From: Paraburkholderia metrosideri
GTDB taxonomy: Bacteria; Pseudomonadota; Gammaproteobacteria; Burkholderiales; Burkholderiaceae
DNA: 64,000 bases
Assembly (NCBI RefSeq): GCF_904848625.1
Contig: NZ_CAJHCP010000007.1
Span: 186,001 to 250,000 of the forward strand
Reading direction: 5' to 3'
The position numbers were made by a program, and so were the translations under genes. The notes beneath the pieces are model-generated. The model had not been told where the DNA came from. It saw only the letters and a list, made by a program, of their open reading frames with translations, and searched no databases. Positions 43,132-52,114 of this stretch are shown piece after piece. Position 1 is the stretch's first letter; each line of letters starts with the position of its first letter.

Positions 43132-46026
43132 ATGACTACCGATGCCGATCTGCAACAGGCCCTGACTCACCACCGCGCGAAGCGTCTGCCCCAAGCGGAG
43201 CGCCTGTACCGCGACGTCCTGCAGGCTCGCCCGGATCATCCTGTCGCGAATCATAACCTCGGCGTCATGGCCATCCAGACCGGGCAGCCCGGTGCGGGGC
43301 TGCCGTTCCTCAAAGCCGCCGTAGAAGCCGCGCCAAAGCGCGCGGAATTCTGGTCGCTTTATCTCGACGCACTGGTCATGACCGGCCGCGACGACGAGGC
43401 GCAACAGGTTGCCGAACTGGGACGGCAACGCGGTCTGCCGTTGCACGCCGTACGAATCGAACCCGTCGATGCGCCGGCGACCACGCCCCGCAGCGATGCC
43501 GATCTGCTCGCGGACGAATTCATCCTGACGATCGAAACGCTCGACAAGCAGAACATGCACGCCGACGCTGAAACGCTCGCAAGGCAAATGACAGGGCTGT
43601 TGCCGACTCATGGCTACGGCTGGAAGGCGCTTGCGTATGCACATCTACGGCGTGGCGACCTGGCCAGCGCGTTGCACCCGCTCGGGCAGGCCGCTGCATG
43701 CCTGCCCGCCGACGCCGACCTCGGGTGCCACCTGCATGCGGCAAGGGCGATGCAGGACGCGCTGGCACTTGAGCAGCGCGGCGAGCTTCGCGAGGCAGGC
43801 AAGCGCTTCGAGGCCGTGCATGCGATTTATCCCGAGCATCCGCTGGTCAATCACCGGCTCGGCGTGATTTCGATCCGGCTGAACCAGTCATCGGCTGCGG
43901 TCGAGTACATGGAGCGGGCTATCGGCGGCGATCCAAACAACTGCCAGTACTGGGCGAACTACATCGACGCGCTGCTTCAGACCGGAGAATTGAAAGCGGC
44001 GTGGATGGCGCTGGAAATGGGCCAGCAACGCGGTCTCAAAGGCCCGGAAATCGACAAATTGATCGGGGTGATGACGATGATGTCTACGCCGGCCACCTAC
44101 ACGGTGCAGAGGATGGTCGATAACGACGCCCCGTCCAACGCACGGTTGTCGCCAGCGTTCGAAACCCAACCCGCAGCGGCGAATACGCCCGCCGCGTCCC
44201 GGCGCAGCAACGGCAAAAACGAACCTAGCAAGGCCGAGATCGCCGCAATTGCCGAGATGTACAACACCGACCGCACCGAAGAAGCGATTGCGGCGGCCCG
44301 CAACCTCGTCGACGTTTATCCGTCGCACGGTTTCGGCTGGAAACTGATGGCGATTTCACTGCACCGTCTTGGTCGCTATGACCAAGCGATGGACTATTGC
44401 GCGACCGCCCGTGAACTGTGCCTGAACGATATCGACCTGCTGCAGGTCTCGGCAAGCGTCCTGGAATCGAAGGGGGAACACGACCAAGCGGAAGCGGATT
44501 GCCGGAAGATTCTCGAAATCAACCCGAACCACCAGGAAGGTCTGCGAATTCTCGGTATCGTGCTGATCTCGCTGGGCCGGCTCGAAGAAGCCGAACGCGT
44601 CTGTCTGAGGGCCGTCGACGTCGACCCGAACGCCCCGCTGCCGTACAGCACGCTCGGCGTGACATATATGAAGCTCGGCAACCTCGACAAGGCCGCCACG
44701 CAGTTCCGCCGCGCGATCGAACTCAACCCGAACGGCGACCTCGCGTACGACAATCTCGCGTTCTGCATGACGCACAGCGAAAATACCGATCCCGCCGAAC
44801 TGTTTGCCACGCACCGCATGTTCGGCGAGCAGTTCGAGACGCTTTTCAAGCCGAACTGGCCGCAGCACAGCAACTCAAAAGATCCGGAGCGCCGGCTGCG
44901 TATCGGTTTCACGTCAGGCGACTTCTGCCGCCATGCAGTGGCCAGCTTCTTCGAGCCGATTCTGGATCACCTTGCCCTCAATCCTCGTCTGTCGCTGCAT
45001 GCGTATTCGAATACCTCGATCAACGATCAGGTGACCGAGCGCATGCGCGGCAAGTTCGAGCGCTGGCATCACGTGTTCGGCATGAAAGACGATGCGGTCG
45101 CCAAACTGATCGCAGCCGACGAGATTGACATTCTGATCGATCTGGCCGGCCACACCGCGAACAACTGCCTGCTTTCGCTCGCGCGCAAACCCGCACCGAT
45201 CCAGGCCTCCTGGATCGGCTATCCGGGCACCACCGGTCTGAGCGCCGTCGATTATTTTCTTGCCGACCGCCACTGGGTGCCGTCAGACCAGTTCCGCGAC
45301 CAGTTCACCGAAAAGATCGTCTACCTGCCCGCGCTGGCACCGTTCAAGGCCGACTCTTTGAGTCCACCGGTCAATCTGCTGCCCGCTCAACGCAACGGCT
45401 ATATCACGTTCGGCAGCTTCAACCGGATGGACAAGCTGCGTCGCGAAGTGATCGCGCTGTGGTCGCGCCTGATGCACGCCGTGCCCAACTCTCGCATGCT
45501 CATCGGCGCGATGCCGGGTGACGGCAGTCTCGGCGATCTGGTCGAATGGTTCGCGGAAGAAGGCATCGCTCGTGAACGGCTCGACTTCCGCTCGCGAGCA
45601 AGTGTGCCGGTCTATCTCCAGCAGCACTATCACGTGGACATCTGCCTCGACACGTTCCCGTTCTCGGGTCTCACCACCGCGCTACATTCTCTATGGATGG
45701 GTGTGCCGACGCTTACGCTACCGGGCAAGACGGTGCCGGGACGCAGCGGCCTGACCGCGATGTCGCACGCCGGACTGGATATGTTCATCACAACCGACAA
45801 GGACGATTTCGTGCGGCGTGGCGTAGCCCTGACCTCCGATATCCCGGCGCTCGCAGCACTGCGCGCCGGTATGCGCGAGCGCTGCGAACGTTCGCCAATG
45901 TTCCGTCCGGCGCAGATCGCCGAGAGTGTGTCCGAAGCACTTCGCGCAATGTGGCGCCGCTGGTGCGTGGGCTTGTCGGCGGAATCGTTCGAGGTGAAGG
46001 AAGCGGCCGCGGAAGAGGTTGCGTAA
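43132..46026 (+). CDS. TPR-containing GT41 (O-GlcNAc-transferase-like) protein glycosyltransferase, probable flagellin glycosyltransferase
   Basis: This 964-residue cytosolic protein has about a dozen TPR-like repeats from residue 8 to roughly 560, for example QAERLYRDVLQARPDHPVAN, EEAERVCLRAVDVDPNAPLP and DKAATQFRRAIELNPNGDLA. The Glyco_transf_41 domain (about 588-920) carries RIGFTSGDFCRHAVASFFEP, IDLAGHTANNCLLSLARKPA, IQASWIGYPGTTGLSAVDY, ITFGSFNRMDKLRREV and LDTFPFSGLTTALHSLWMG. This is the OGT/SPINDLY fold that attaches sugars to Ser/Thr. Placement next to fliC-fliD-fliT points to flagellin as acceptor. ATG 43132 follows GAAGGGAATTC. Confidence 0.9.
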   Translation: MTTDADLQQALTHHRAKRLPQAERLYRDVLQARPDHPVANHNLGVMAIQTGQPGAGLPFLKAAVEAAPKRAEFWSLYLDALVMTGRDDEAQQVAELGRQRGLPLHAVRIEPVDAPATTPRSDADLLADEFILTIETLDKQNMHADAETLARQMTGLLPTHGYGWKALAYAHLRRGDLASALHPLGQAAACLPADADLGCHLHAARAMQDALALEQRGELREAGKRFEAVHAIYPEHPLVNHRLGVISIRLNQSSAAVEYMERAIGGDPNNCQYWANYIDALLQTGELKAAWMALEMGQQRGLKGPEIDKLIGVMTMMSTPATYTVQRMVDNDAPSNARLSPAFETQPAAANTPAASRRSNGKNEPSKAEIAAIAEMYNTDRTEEAIAAARNLVDVYPSHGFGWKLMAISLHRLGRYDQAMDYCATARELCLNDIDLLQVSASVLESKGEHDQAEADCRKILEINPNHQEGLRILGIVLISLGRLEEAERVCLRAVDVDPNAPLPYSTLGVTYMKLGNLDKAATQFRRAIELNPNGDLAYDNLAFCMTHSENTDPAELFATHRMFGEQFETLFKPNWPQHSNSKDPERRLRIGFTSGDFCRHAVASFFEPILDHLALNPRLSLHAYSNTSINDQVTERMRGKFERWHHVFGMKDDAVAKLIAADEIDILIDLAGHTANNCLLSLARKPAPIQASWIGYPGTTGLSAVDYFLADRHWVPSDQFRDQFTEKIVYLPALAPFKADSLSPPVNLLPAQRNGYITFGSFNRMDKLRREVIALWSRLMHAVPNSRMLIGAMPGDGSLGDLVEWFAEEGIARERLDFRSRASVPVYLQQHYHVDICLDTFPFSGLTTALHSLWMGVPTLTLPGKTVPGRSGLTAMSHAGLDMFITTDKDDFVRRGVALTSDIPALAALRAGMRERCERSPMFRPAQIAESVSEALRAMWRRWCVGLSAESFEVKEAAAEEVA

Positions 46027-46076
46027 AGCAGGCGCCATGAGCCAGCGCGGCCCACAACAATAATCCATCGATATCA

Positions 46077-46763
46077 ATGAAACCGATCCGACTCGTATGC
46101 GGCACGCGCCGCAGCCGTGAGCAGTTCTCCAACGAAACGGCGCTTGGCCGGTCGTTGACGCTCTACAAGCATTTGATCCAACCACAATTGCATCTGTTCG
46201 ACAACAACTCGCTGGGACTGTCGACGATCTATAACAGCGCAATCCAGTTCGCGCAGCAGCATCCGGCGATTCTTGTGTTCGTTCACGACGACGTCTGGCT
46301 AAGCGATCTCTTCTGGACCGAGCGGATCGCGGAGGCCGTCGCAAAGTTCGACGTGGTCGGCATTGCGGGCAACAAGCGGCGCATCGCCCGACAACCCGCG
46401 TGGGCATTCGTCACGCCCGACTACAAGTGGGATGAAAGACAGTACCTGAGCGGCACGGTCGGACACGGCAAGGGTTTTCCATGCGAGATCGTGTCGTCGT
46501 TCGGCCCGTCGGGCGTCGAAGTGAAGCTGCTGGACGGCGTGCTGCTCGCGGCCGACAGCACGACGCTGGTCAACAGCGGCCTGCGTTTTGACGAGCAGTT
46601 TGCGTTTCACTTTTACGATATGGATTTCTGCCGGCAGGCCGAGTTGAAAGGCCTGCGGATGGGCACCTGGCCGCTTAGCGTGGTGCATGAAAGCACCGGA
46701 GCGTTCGGCAGTCCGGGATGGCGCGACGGGTATGCGCGGTATCTGCAGAAATATGGCAGTTGA
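46077..46763 (+). CDS. StrF-like glycosyltransferase
   Basis: This 228-residue single-domain protein has the GT-A pattern of streptomycin-StrF-like transferases: KPIRLVCGTRRSREQFSNET at the start, NNSLGLSTIYNSAIQFAQQH, the acidic metal motif LVFVHDDVWLSD, and a second half with LLDGVLLAADSTTLVNSGLR and FHFYDMDFCRQAELKGLRMG. The family is related to GT2. The donor and acceptor are unknown; adding a second sugar to a flagellin glycan is a fair guess from its place 50 bp after the GT41 gene. Confidence 0.85.
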   Translation: MKPIRLVCGTRRSREQFSNETALGRSLTLYKHLIQPQLHLFDNNSLGLSTIYNSAIQFAQQHPAILVFVHDDVWLSDLFWTERIAEAVAKFDVVGIAGNKRRIARQPAWAFVTPDYKWDERQYLSGTVGHGKGFPCEIVSSFGPSGVEVKLLDGVLLAADSTTLVNSGLRFDEQFAFHFYDMDFCRQAELKGLRMGTWPLSVVHESTGAFGSPGWRDGYARYLQKYGS

Positions 46764-46945
46764 GCTTCAGCGGGCGCTGGCGGAGATCGCTGCGCCAGGC
46801 GGCGGTTGCGATCCGGACGATCGCGACGCCGCCTGGCGATCAGAAGCAGGGAAGCGCTCGACACAGCAGGGTTATCGCCGGACCCGCGACGTGCATCACG
46901 CTGCACGAGAGCGAGTTCGCGAAAGCGACATGCTAGGGTTCGTCA

Positions 46946-47896
46946 CTATGCGTTTGTGCGAGCCGCTATCATTTTCTGAACGTTCGCTATTCCGTCGAGG
47001 AAACGCGGCGAATCAAACAAGCCGCCTGCGGGCGATTCTGTAATCTCGTCAAGGTTGCTGCTCAGGATCTGGAGTTCTCGGATCCCGCGTATCTCGACAC
47101 CGTGCGTGTAGATCTCCTTCAGACGCTCTTTTGCACGGGCGAAAGCGGCACCAGGAAAGCGGCCGGCCGCAGCCTCGCCACGAATCATGACTTCCCATTC
47201 GTAATATCCCGCAGCGATCATCGGACTCGCTCCGCTAGAGTTCTGTGCCTCGTGCTTGCGAAAACAGCTGTGATAGCCGCCGGCCAGAACCAGTGGCGCC
47301 CGCTCGGCAAGATTCAGGTACATCGCGACATCGTTGAGGAACTTGACTCCCCATGAGCGGTAACGCATCACGGTCGAGATGTCGACCTTGTCGCGAGCCA
47401 GCATCACGTTACTCGGTTCGCCGATAAAGTTGTTCGCATCTACCACCATGTTCTGCACAAGAAAGTCGCGGTCGATGCGAGCGCCCTGGCCAGCCGGAAT
47501 CAGTGGTGACGGCACGTGGACGACCTTGTCGTTCCCGTCGATAAACACGCGCTCATGAAACGCCATCAGGGCGTCCGGATTGCTAACCAGTGCATCCAGC
47601 AGCGTCTGGACCGAACTGGGCATCAGGATATCGTCGTCGTACAACCATTTCACGTACTTACCCGTGCAACGCTCCCACAGCCGCCGGGAGTTTTGCAGGC
47701 CATCCTGAAAGCCATGGTGAAAATACCTGATGCGTGAATCATCGAAGCACGCGACAACGTCCCGTAGCCTGCCGTCTGCATTGTCGTCCCCGACAAGTAT
47801 TTCGATGTCCCTGAAACTCTGTGTTTGCGCACTAATAATTGCCTTCTGCAAATACTCGGGCTTGTAGGCGGGAACGAGAATGCTGACTGTGGTCAT
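46946..47896 (-). CDS. GT2-family glycosyltransferase
   Basis: This 316-residue protein has the GT2 fold: MTTVSILVPAYKPEYLQKAI, a first acidic motif ILVGDDNADG, and the DxD-like motif WLYDDDILMPSS. The C-terminal half is helical (FARAKERLKEIYTHGVEIRG). No transmembrane helix is seen, so it probably acts at the cytosolic side on glycans or proteins. It is on the opposite strand to its neighbours; the DegT gene is divergent from it across a 310-bp gap. Confidence 0.88.
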   Translation of the reverse strand: MTTVSILVPAYKPEYLQKAIISAQTQSFRDIEILVGDDNADGRLRDVVACFDDSRIRYFHHGFQDGLQNSRRLWERCTGKYVKWLYDDDILMPSSVQTLLDALVSNPDALMAFHERVFIDGNDKVVHVPSPLIPAGQGARIDRDFLVQNMVVDANNFIGEPSNVMLARDKVDISTVMRYRSWGVKFLNDVAMYLNLAERAPLVLAGGYHSCFRKHEAQNSSGASPMIAAGYYEWEVMIRGEAAAGRFPGAAFARAKERLKEIYTHGVEIRGIRELQILSSNLDEITESPAGGLFDSPRFLDGIANVQKMIAARTNA

Positions 47897-48206
47897 TAAA
47901 GCGAGTCCTTTTGAAATACGTCAGCATCTCCGTCCCCAGTTGGACTCGGCCAAAGGGCCTGAAACTGGCGTCAGATAGAGCGTACGGGCATGCCGCAGCA
48001 TATCAGCACACGCCCGCTGGCCGATCTGCAGAACAGCGGGCTGTTTCCCTGCCAATTTGTGTCAGTCGCTTCTGCCTCGCCGCGCTCATCAAAGGAATTA
48101 GCCGTCATTGGGGCATTTGATCGATGAATCGAAGTGAAACATCGAGGGTTACGATAGGAACATCGATAGTCCGTCGCATGCCCCTATTCCGTAACCGCCG
48201 CCCACC
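47897..48206. promoter_or_regulatory. Divergent promoter region, GT2 gene and DegT aminotransferase gene
   Basis: 310 bp with no gene; it must serve transcription in both directions. I see no sigma-28 box and no distinctive operator. The ribosome site before ATG 48207 is poor. Confidence 0.35.
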
Positions 48207-49379
48207 ATGGATAAACTGATACCCGTTACGCAGCCGTTCCTGCCGCCGCTGGAGGCGTTCCTGCCGTATCTCGAGCAGATATGGGAAAGCAAGCAGGTTA
48301 CGAATGGTGGCCCGTTTCATACACAACTCGAAGCGGCACTGTGCGACTACCTAGGCGTTGAGTATCTCTCACTGTTCTCCAACGGAACCCTCGCGCTGAT
48401 CACCGCATTGCAGGCGATGAAAGTCACCGGCGAAGTGATCACCACGCCATTCAGTTTCGTCGCCACGACCCATGCGCTCCATTGGAACGGCATCCGTCCC
48501 GTGTTCGCCGATATCGATCCCGTTAGCTTGAACCTCGATCCGCAGAAGATCGAGGCAGCCATTACTCCGCAGACGACGGCAATCCTGCCGGTGCACGTTT
48601 ATGGCAATCCATGCGAAGTCGAAGCTATCGAGCGAATCGCCGACATCTACGGCCTGCGGGTACTTTACGACGCAGCGCATGCGTTCGGGGTGCGCAAGAA
48701 CGGCCAATCGGTGCTGAACTTCGGCGATATGTCGGTACTCAGCTTCCACGGCACAAAAATCTTCAATACCTTCGAAGGCGGCGCCATCATTTGCCGCGAT
48801 GCGAAGACGAAGCGTCATATCGACCATCTGAAGAACTTCGGTTTTGCCGATGAAGTCACGGTGGTCAGGCCCGGTATCAACGCCAAGATGAACGAAGTAC
48901 AGTCTGCGTTCGGGATGTTGCAATTGCAGTACGTGGATCAGATTGCACTGGCTCGCGCGCAAATTGCCGACCGTTACCGTTCTGCGTTCCGGGGCGTCGA
49001 AGGTCTGCTGATGCATGAGGTTCCCGCGCACAGCACGCGAAATAACTCTTACTTTCCGGTTCGCATCACAGACGACTTTCCTGTCACGCGCGACGAGCTC
49101 TATGACCGGTTGCGAACGGCGAGCATTCTCGCGCGTCGTTATTTCTACCCGCTCATCAGCGAATTTCCGAGCTATCGCGGATTGCCGTCTGCCGGTGCGG
49201 CGAATTTGCCTATCGCCACCGAGATTTCCCGACAGATTCTTTGTTTGCCGATCTATCCGGCGCTCGATATCCAGTCGCAACAGCGGGTCATCGACGTCGT
49301 GCTGGCAGCCTCCGGCGTCGCGCAGGCGTCCGCAGCATTGACGCAGACGGCCGAATTTCCCCCGGTCGAGGCCGTATGA
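48207..49379 (+). CDS. DegT/DnrJ/EryC1/StrS-family sugar aminotransferase
   Basis: PLP enzymes of this family transaminate nucleotide-linked keto-deoxy sugars. The 390-residue protein has VTQPFLPPLEAFLPYLEQIW, GGPFHTQLEAALCDYLG, ATTHALHWNGIRPVFADIDP, the cofactor Asp155 (YDAAHAFGV) and the Schiff-base Lys184 (SFHGTKIFNTFEGG). The pattern resembles 4-ketohexose aminotransferases such as VioA, which makes dTDP-4-amino-4,6-dideoxyglucose, a sugar known on flagellins of Pseudomonas and Burkholderia. Substrate is inference. The stop overlaps the SDR start (ATGA). Confidence 0.92.
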   Translation: MDKLIPVTQPFLPPLEAFLPYLEQIWESKQVTNGGPFHTQLEAALCDYLGVEYLSLFSNGTLALITALQAMKVTGEVITTPFSFVATTHALHWNGIRPVFADIDPVSLNLDPQKIEAAITPQTTAILPVHVYGNPCEVEAIERIADIYGLRVLYDAAHAFGVRKNGQSVLNFGDMSVLSFHGTKIFNTFEGGAIICRDAKTKRHIDHLKNFGFADEVTVVRPGINAKMNEVQSAFGMLQLQYVDQIALARAQIADRYRSAFRGVEGLLMHEVPAHSTRNNSYFPVRITDDFPVTRDELYDRLRTASILARRYFYPLISEFPSYRGLPSAGAANLPIATEISRQILCLPIYPALDIQSQQRVIDVVLAASGVAQASAALTQTAEFPPVEAV

Positions 49380-50149
49380 CCGGTATGGAGCAGCTCGGCG
49401 CCGCCCGGCTACTGCGCGACAAGGTGGCCATCGTGACCGGCTCCAATCGAGGTATCGGTCACGCAGTGATCCGTACGTTCGCAGCACATGGTGCACGGGT
49501 GTTTGCCTGTATGCGCGAGATCGGCCCCGAGACGTTGGACCGTTTGCAAGAAATCGAGAACGCGCACGGAGTCAGCGTGCAGGCGTTGAGTCTCGATCTG
49601 GCCGACGAGCGGTCCATCAAGAGCGCAATCAAGGAAATCGCCGGCGGGTCCACGCGGATCGACGTGCTGGTGAACAACGCGGGGACCGCGAGCGGGTCGT
49701 TGTTCCAGATGACCACGATGGCCGAGATGCGGCGCGTATTCGAGGTCAATTTCTTCGGCCAGATGTTGTTGACTCAAGGGCTTGCGCGCCTGATGGCCCG
49801 CAACAAGTCGGGTTCCATTATCAACATCTCGTCTACGGCGGCGCAGATTGCCGATCCAGGCACGTTGACCTACGGTTCGAGCAAGGCCGCCTTTGCACGT
49901 GCGACACAAAGCATGGCCACGGAGTTCGGCACGTCGGGGATCCGCGTCAATGCGATCGCGCCGGGGGTGACGCGTACCGACATGTACGACAAGATGGCGC
50001 CGGCGGCCCGCGAAAAACTGATCGCCGCTTCCGCGCTAAAGCGGGCTGCGGAGCCGCAAGACATCGCCAACGTCGCGCTGTTTCTCGCGTCAGAGCTATC
50101 CGCGTTCGTCACCGGGCAGACGGTGCGCGTAGATGGCGGAATGGTTTAA
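49376..50149 (+). CDS. Short-chain dehydrogenase/reductase (FabG-like)
   Basis: This 257-residue SDR has the NAD(P) motif TGSNRGIG (residues 21-28), NNAG at 100-103, and the catalytic Ser153, Tyr166 and Lys170 (ISSTAAQIADPGTLTYGSSK). It ends in the usual DGGMV segment. Its ATG overlaps the preceding aminotransferase stop by 4 bp. Together they may make a modified amino sugar, either by reducing a keto group of the sugar or by making a hydroxyacyl group for N-acylation, as in flagellin islands of Pseudomonas. The role is inference. Confidence 0.9.
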   Translation: MTGMEQLGAARLLRDKVAIVTGSNRGIGHAVIRTFAAHGARVFACMREIGPETLDRLQEIENAHGVSVQALSLDLADERSIKSAIKEIAGGSTRIDVLVNNAGTASGSLFQMTTMAEMRRVFEVNFFGQMLLTQGLARLMARNKSGSIINISSTAAQIADPGTLTYGSSKAAFARATQSMATEFGTSGIRVNAIAPGVTRTDMYDKMAPAAREKLIAASALKRAAEPQDIANVALFLASELSAFVTGQTVRVDGGMV

Positions 50150-50163
50150 CTAACGAACGAGCG

Positions 50164-51231
50164 ATGCTTTCCATGTTTGATCTTTCGATTTTTATTCCCA
50201 CGCACTACGCGGGCCCCCGGCACTACGCCGTCATCATGCAGGCCTGCGAACTCGCCCGGACTAACCCGAACATTGAAGTCGTCGTGTCGGATAACTCGGA
50301 GAACCCCGAAAAGTTTGCGTTTTTGAGTTCTTTTGCCAGCGATAATTTCCGCCTGGTAAAAGGGCCCTCAATGGAAAATCACGTCTTCGCACTCGGCCAA
50401 ACCACCGGACGCTACCTGATGGTGGTAGGGGACGACGATACGCTTTTGCCTGCAAGCATCCCCACCATGATGCGGGATTTGACGGGTTCAAACGGCTTTG
50501 TCGGGGCGATCGGGCAGTTCGGGCGCGAGCTCGACAGCGGCTATGACTTCCACAATTTGCGTGGGATAGACGCCCAGTCGTTCGACGGCAGAGTTGCCGG
50601 TATCGCAGGAACTGTCGGGCTGGGTAATCCTCTTTTTCACGCGATCGTCGCCCGGGACATCTTGCTAAAAGGTTACAAGCTGTGGGTCTCCTTGCCAAAC
50701 ATCATGTCGCATCATGATCAGCTCGCAACGCTTTTCGTCGCGTGCTCTGGCCCGTTGAAGATCATGGCTCAGCCCTGGTTCATCTACAACATCCAAAATC
50801 ATCTGCGCACGGCGACGGTCGATACGGAACTTCGTCATGCAAAGACGCTTGGCCATCCCGTCTCACTCTGGATCCTGTCCCGTTTGATGCTGGCGGTTGA
50901 GGGCTCCTTCCTGATTGGGTCCCCGGATTTTTTGGCGCCTGAAGATCAGAAACGCGCTGCAATAAGCGCCTGGTTCAGGGGCTGGCATGCCGCCTGGCAA
51001 CACTCGATTCACGACAACTACTATGCGCGTCCCGAGTTTGCCGAGTGCCCGGCCGCCCCTCATGTCGTTGCGTTGGCGCAAAAATACGTTGCATCGAATC
51101 AGCTTGATCCAAACGTACTGCTCGGTGAGATTGCGGGTATGTACGAAAAAATCAACGGCAGCGGCGAAGGTTATCGCCGGTTCTGGACCCGAATGGCATC
51201 AGAAGGTCTGGCTGCGGCAACTGCCGGCTAA
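50164..51231 (+). CDS. GT2-family glycosyltransferase-like protein
   Basis: This 355-residue protein has a GT-A/GT2 start, FDLSIFIPTHYAGPRHYAVI, with VVVSDNSENPEK as the first acidic motif and the DxD motif MVVGDDDTLLPAS. A C-terminal helical region (RAAISAWFRGWHAAWQHSIH) follows, rich in Trp and His. There is no membrane segment. It is 14 bp after the SDR and likely in the same transcript. The donor could be the product of the CDP-sugar genes next to it, but nothing in the sequence proves that. Confidence 0.83.
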   Translation: MLSMFDLSIFIPTHYAGPRHYAVIMQACELARTNPNIEVVVSDNSENPEKFAFLSSFASDNFRLVKGPSMENHVFALGQTTGRYLMVVGDDDTLLPASIPTMMRDLTGSNGFVGAIGQFGRELDSGYDFHNLRGIDAQSFDGRVAGIAGTVGLGNPLFHAIVARDILLKGYKLWVSLPNIMSHHDQLATLFVACSGPLKIMAQPWFIYNIQNHLRTATVDTELRHAKTLGHPVSLWILSRLMLAVEGSFLIGSPDFLAPEDQKRAAISAWFRGWHAAWQHSIHDNYYARPEFAECPAAPHVVALAQKYVASNQLDPNVLLGEIAGMYEKINGSGEGYRRFWTRMASEGLAAATAG

Positions 51232-51343
51232 CCTTCTTCCGGAAAAGCAGCGGATTTGATATGCCGGGACTCCGCCGCATCACAATCAGTGACAAACGCC
51301 GACTCCGTTTATCTGAACCTTCTGCTGACCTGATAGCGCAAAT

Positions 51344-52114
51344 ATGAAAGCAGTCATTCTCGCTGGCGGTCTCGGTACGCGTATTTCCGAGGAAACCACC
51401 ACGCGCCCAAAGCCGATGATCGAAATCGGTGGCAAGCCCATCTTGTGGCACATCATGAAGACCTATTCCGCCCACGGCGTGAACGACTTCATCATTTGCT
51501 GCGGCTACAAGGGCTACATGATCAAGGAATATTTTGCCAACTATTTCTTGCACATGTCAGACGTGACCTTCGACATGGCCTCTAATCGTATGGAAGTCCA
51601 TCAACGTCACGCGGAGTCCTGGCGGGTGACGCTGGTGGATACGGGAGAAAGCACACTGACGGGCGGGCGACTCAAGCGCGTGGCTTCCTATCTTCAGGAT
51701 GAGCGGGCCTTCTGTTTTACTTATGGCGATGGCGTGGCGGACGTCGATATCGGCGCGCTGATCAAATCTCATCACGCCCATGGCAAGGCCGCCACCATAA
51801 CCGCCGTGCAACCGCCCGGCCGCTACGGCGCCCTGAGTATGGACGGAAACCGCGTGGCCGGCTTTACCGAAAAGCCAGCGGGAGATGGCGGAATGATCAA
51901 CGGTGGCTTTTTCGTGCTTTCGCCTGAAGTGCTGCCGCTCATCAAGTCCGATGACACTCCGTGGGAGGGCGAGCCGTTAGAAACCCTCAGCCGCAACGGG
52001 GAACTGCACGCGTTCGAGCATTGTGGCTTCTGGCAGCCCATGGACACGCTGCGTGAAAAAAATCTGCTCGAATCGCTGTGGGCTAGCGGGCAGGCCCCCT
52101 GGAAGGTCTGGTGA
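51344..52114 (+). CDS. rfbF: Glucose-1-phosphate cytidylyltransferase
   Basis: RfbF (also DdhA) makes CDP-glucose from CTP and glucose 1-phosphate. The 256-residue protein has the nucleotidyltransferase loop AVILAGGLGTRISEETTTRP, then KPMIEIGGKPILWHIMKTYS, FCFTYGDGVADVDIGALIKS and GGFFVLSPEVL, matching RfbF closely. It begins the CDP-sugar set, and its stop overlaps the rfbG start, which supports coupled synthesis. The upstream 112-bp gap shows no clear promoter. Confidence 0.97.
   Translation: MKAVILAGGLGTRISEETTTRPKPMIEIGGKPILWHIMKTYSAHGVNDFIICCGYKGYMIKEYFANYFLHMSDVTFDMASNRMEVHQRHAESWRVTLVDTGESTLTGGRLKRVASYLQDERAFCFTYGDGVADVDIGALIKSHHAHGKAATITAVQPPGRYGALSMDGNRVAGFTEKPAGDGGMINGGFFVLSPEVLPLIKSDDTPWEGEPLETLSRNGELHAFEHCGFWQPMDTLREKNLLESLWASGQAPWKVW

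Noticed and set aside
46687..47043. 118-residue plus-strand frame between two glycosyltransferase genes
   Set aside because: Overlaps both the StrF-like gene end and the GT2 gene in other frames, with no ribosome site or motif.
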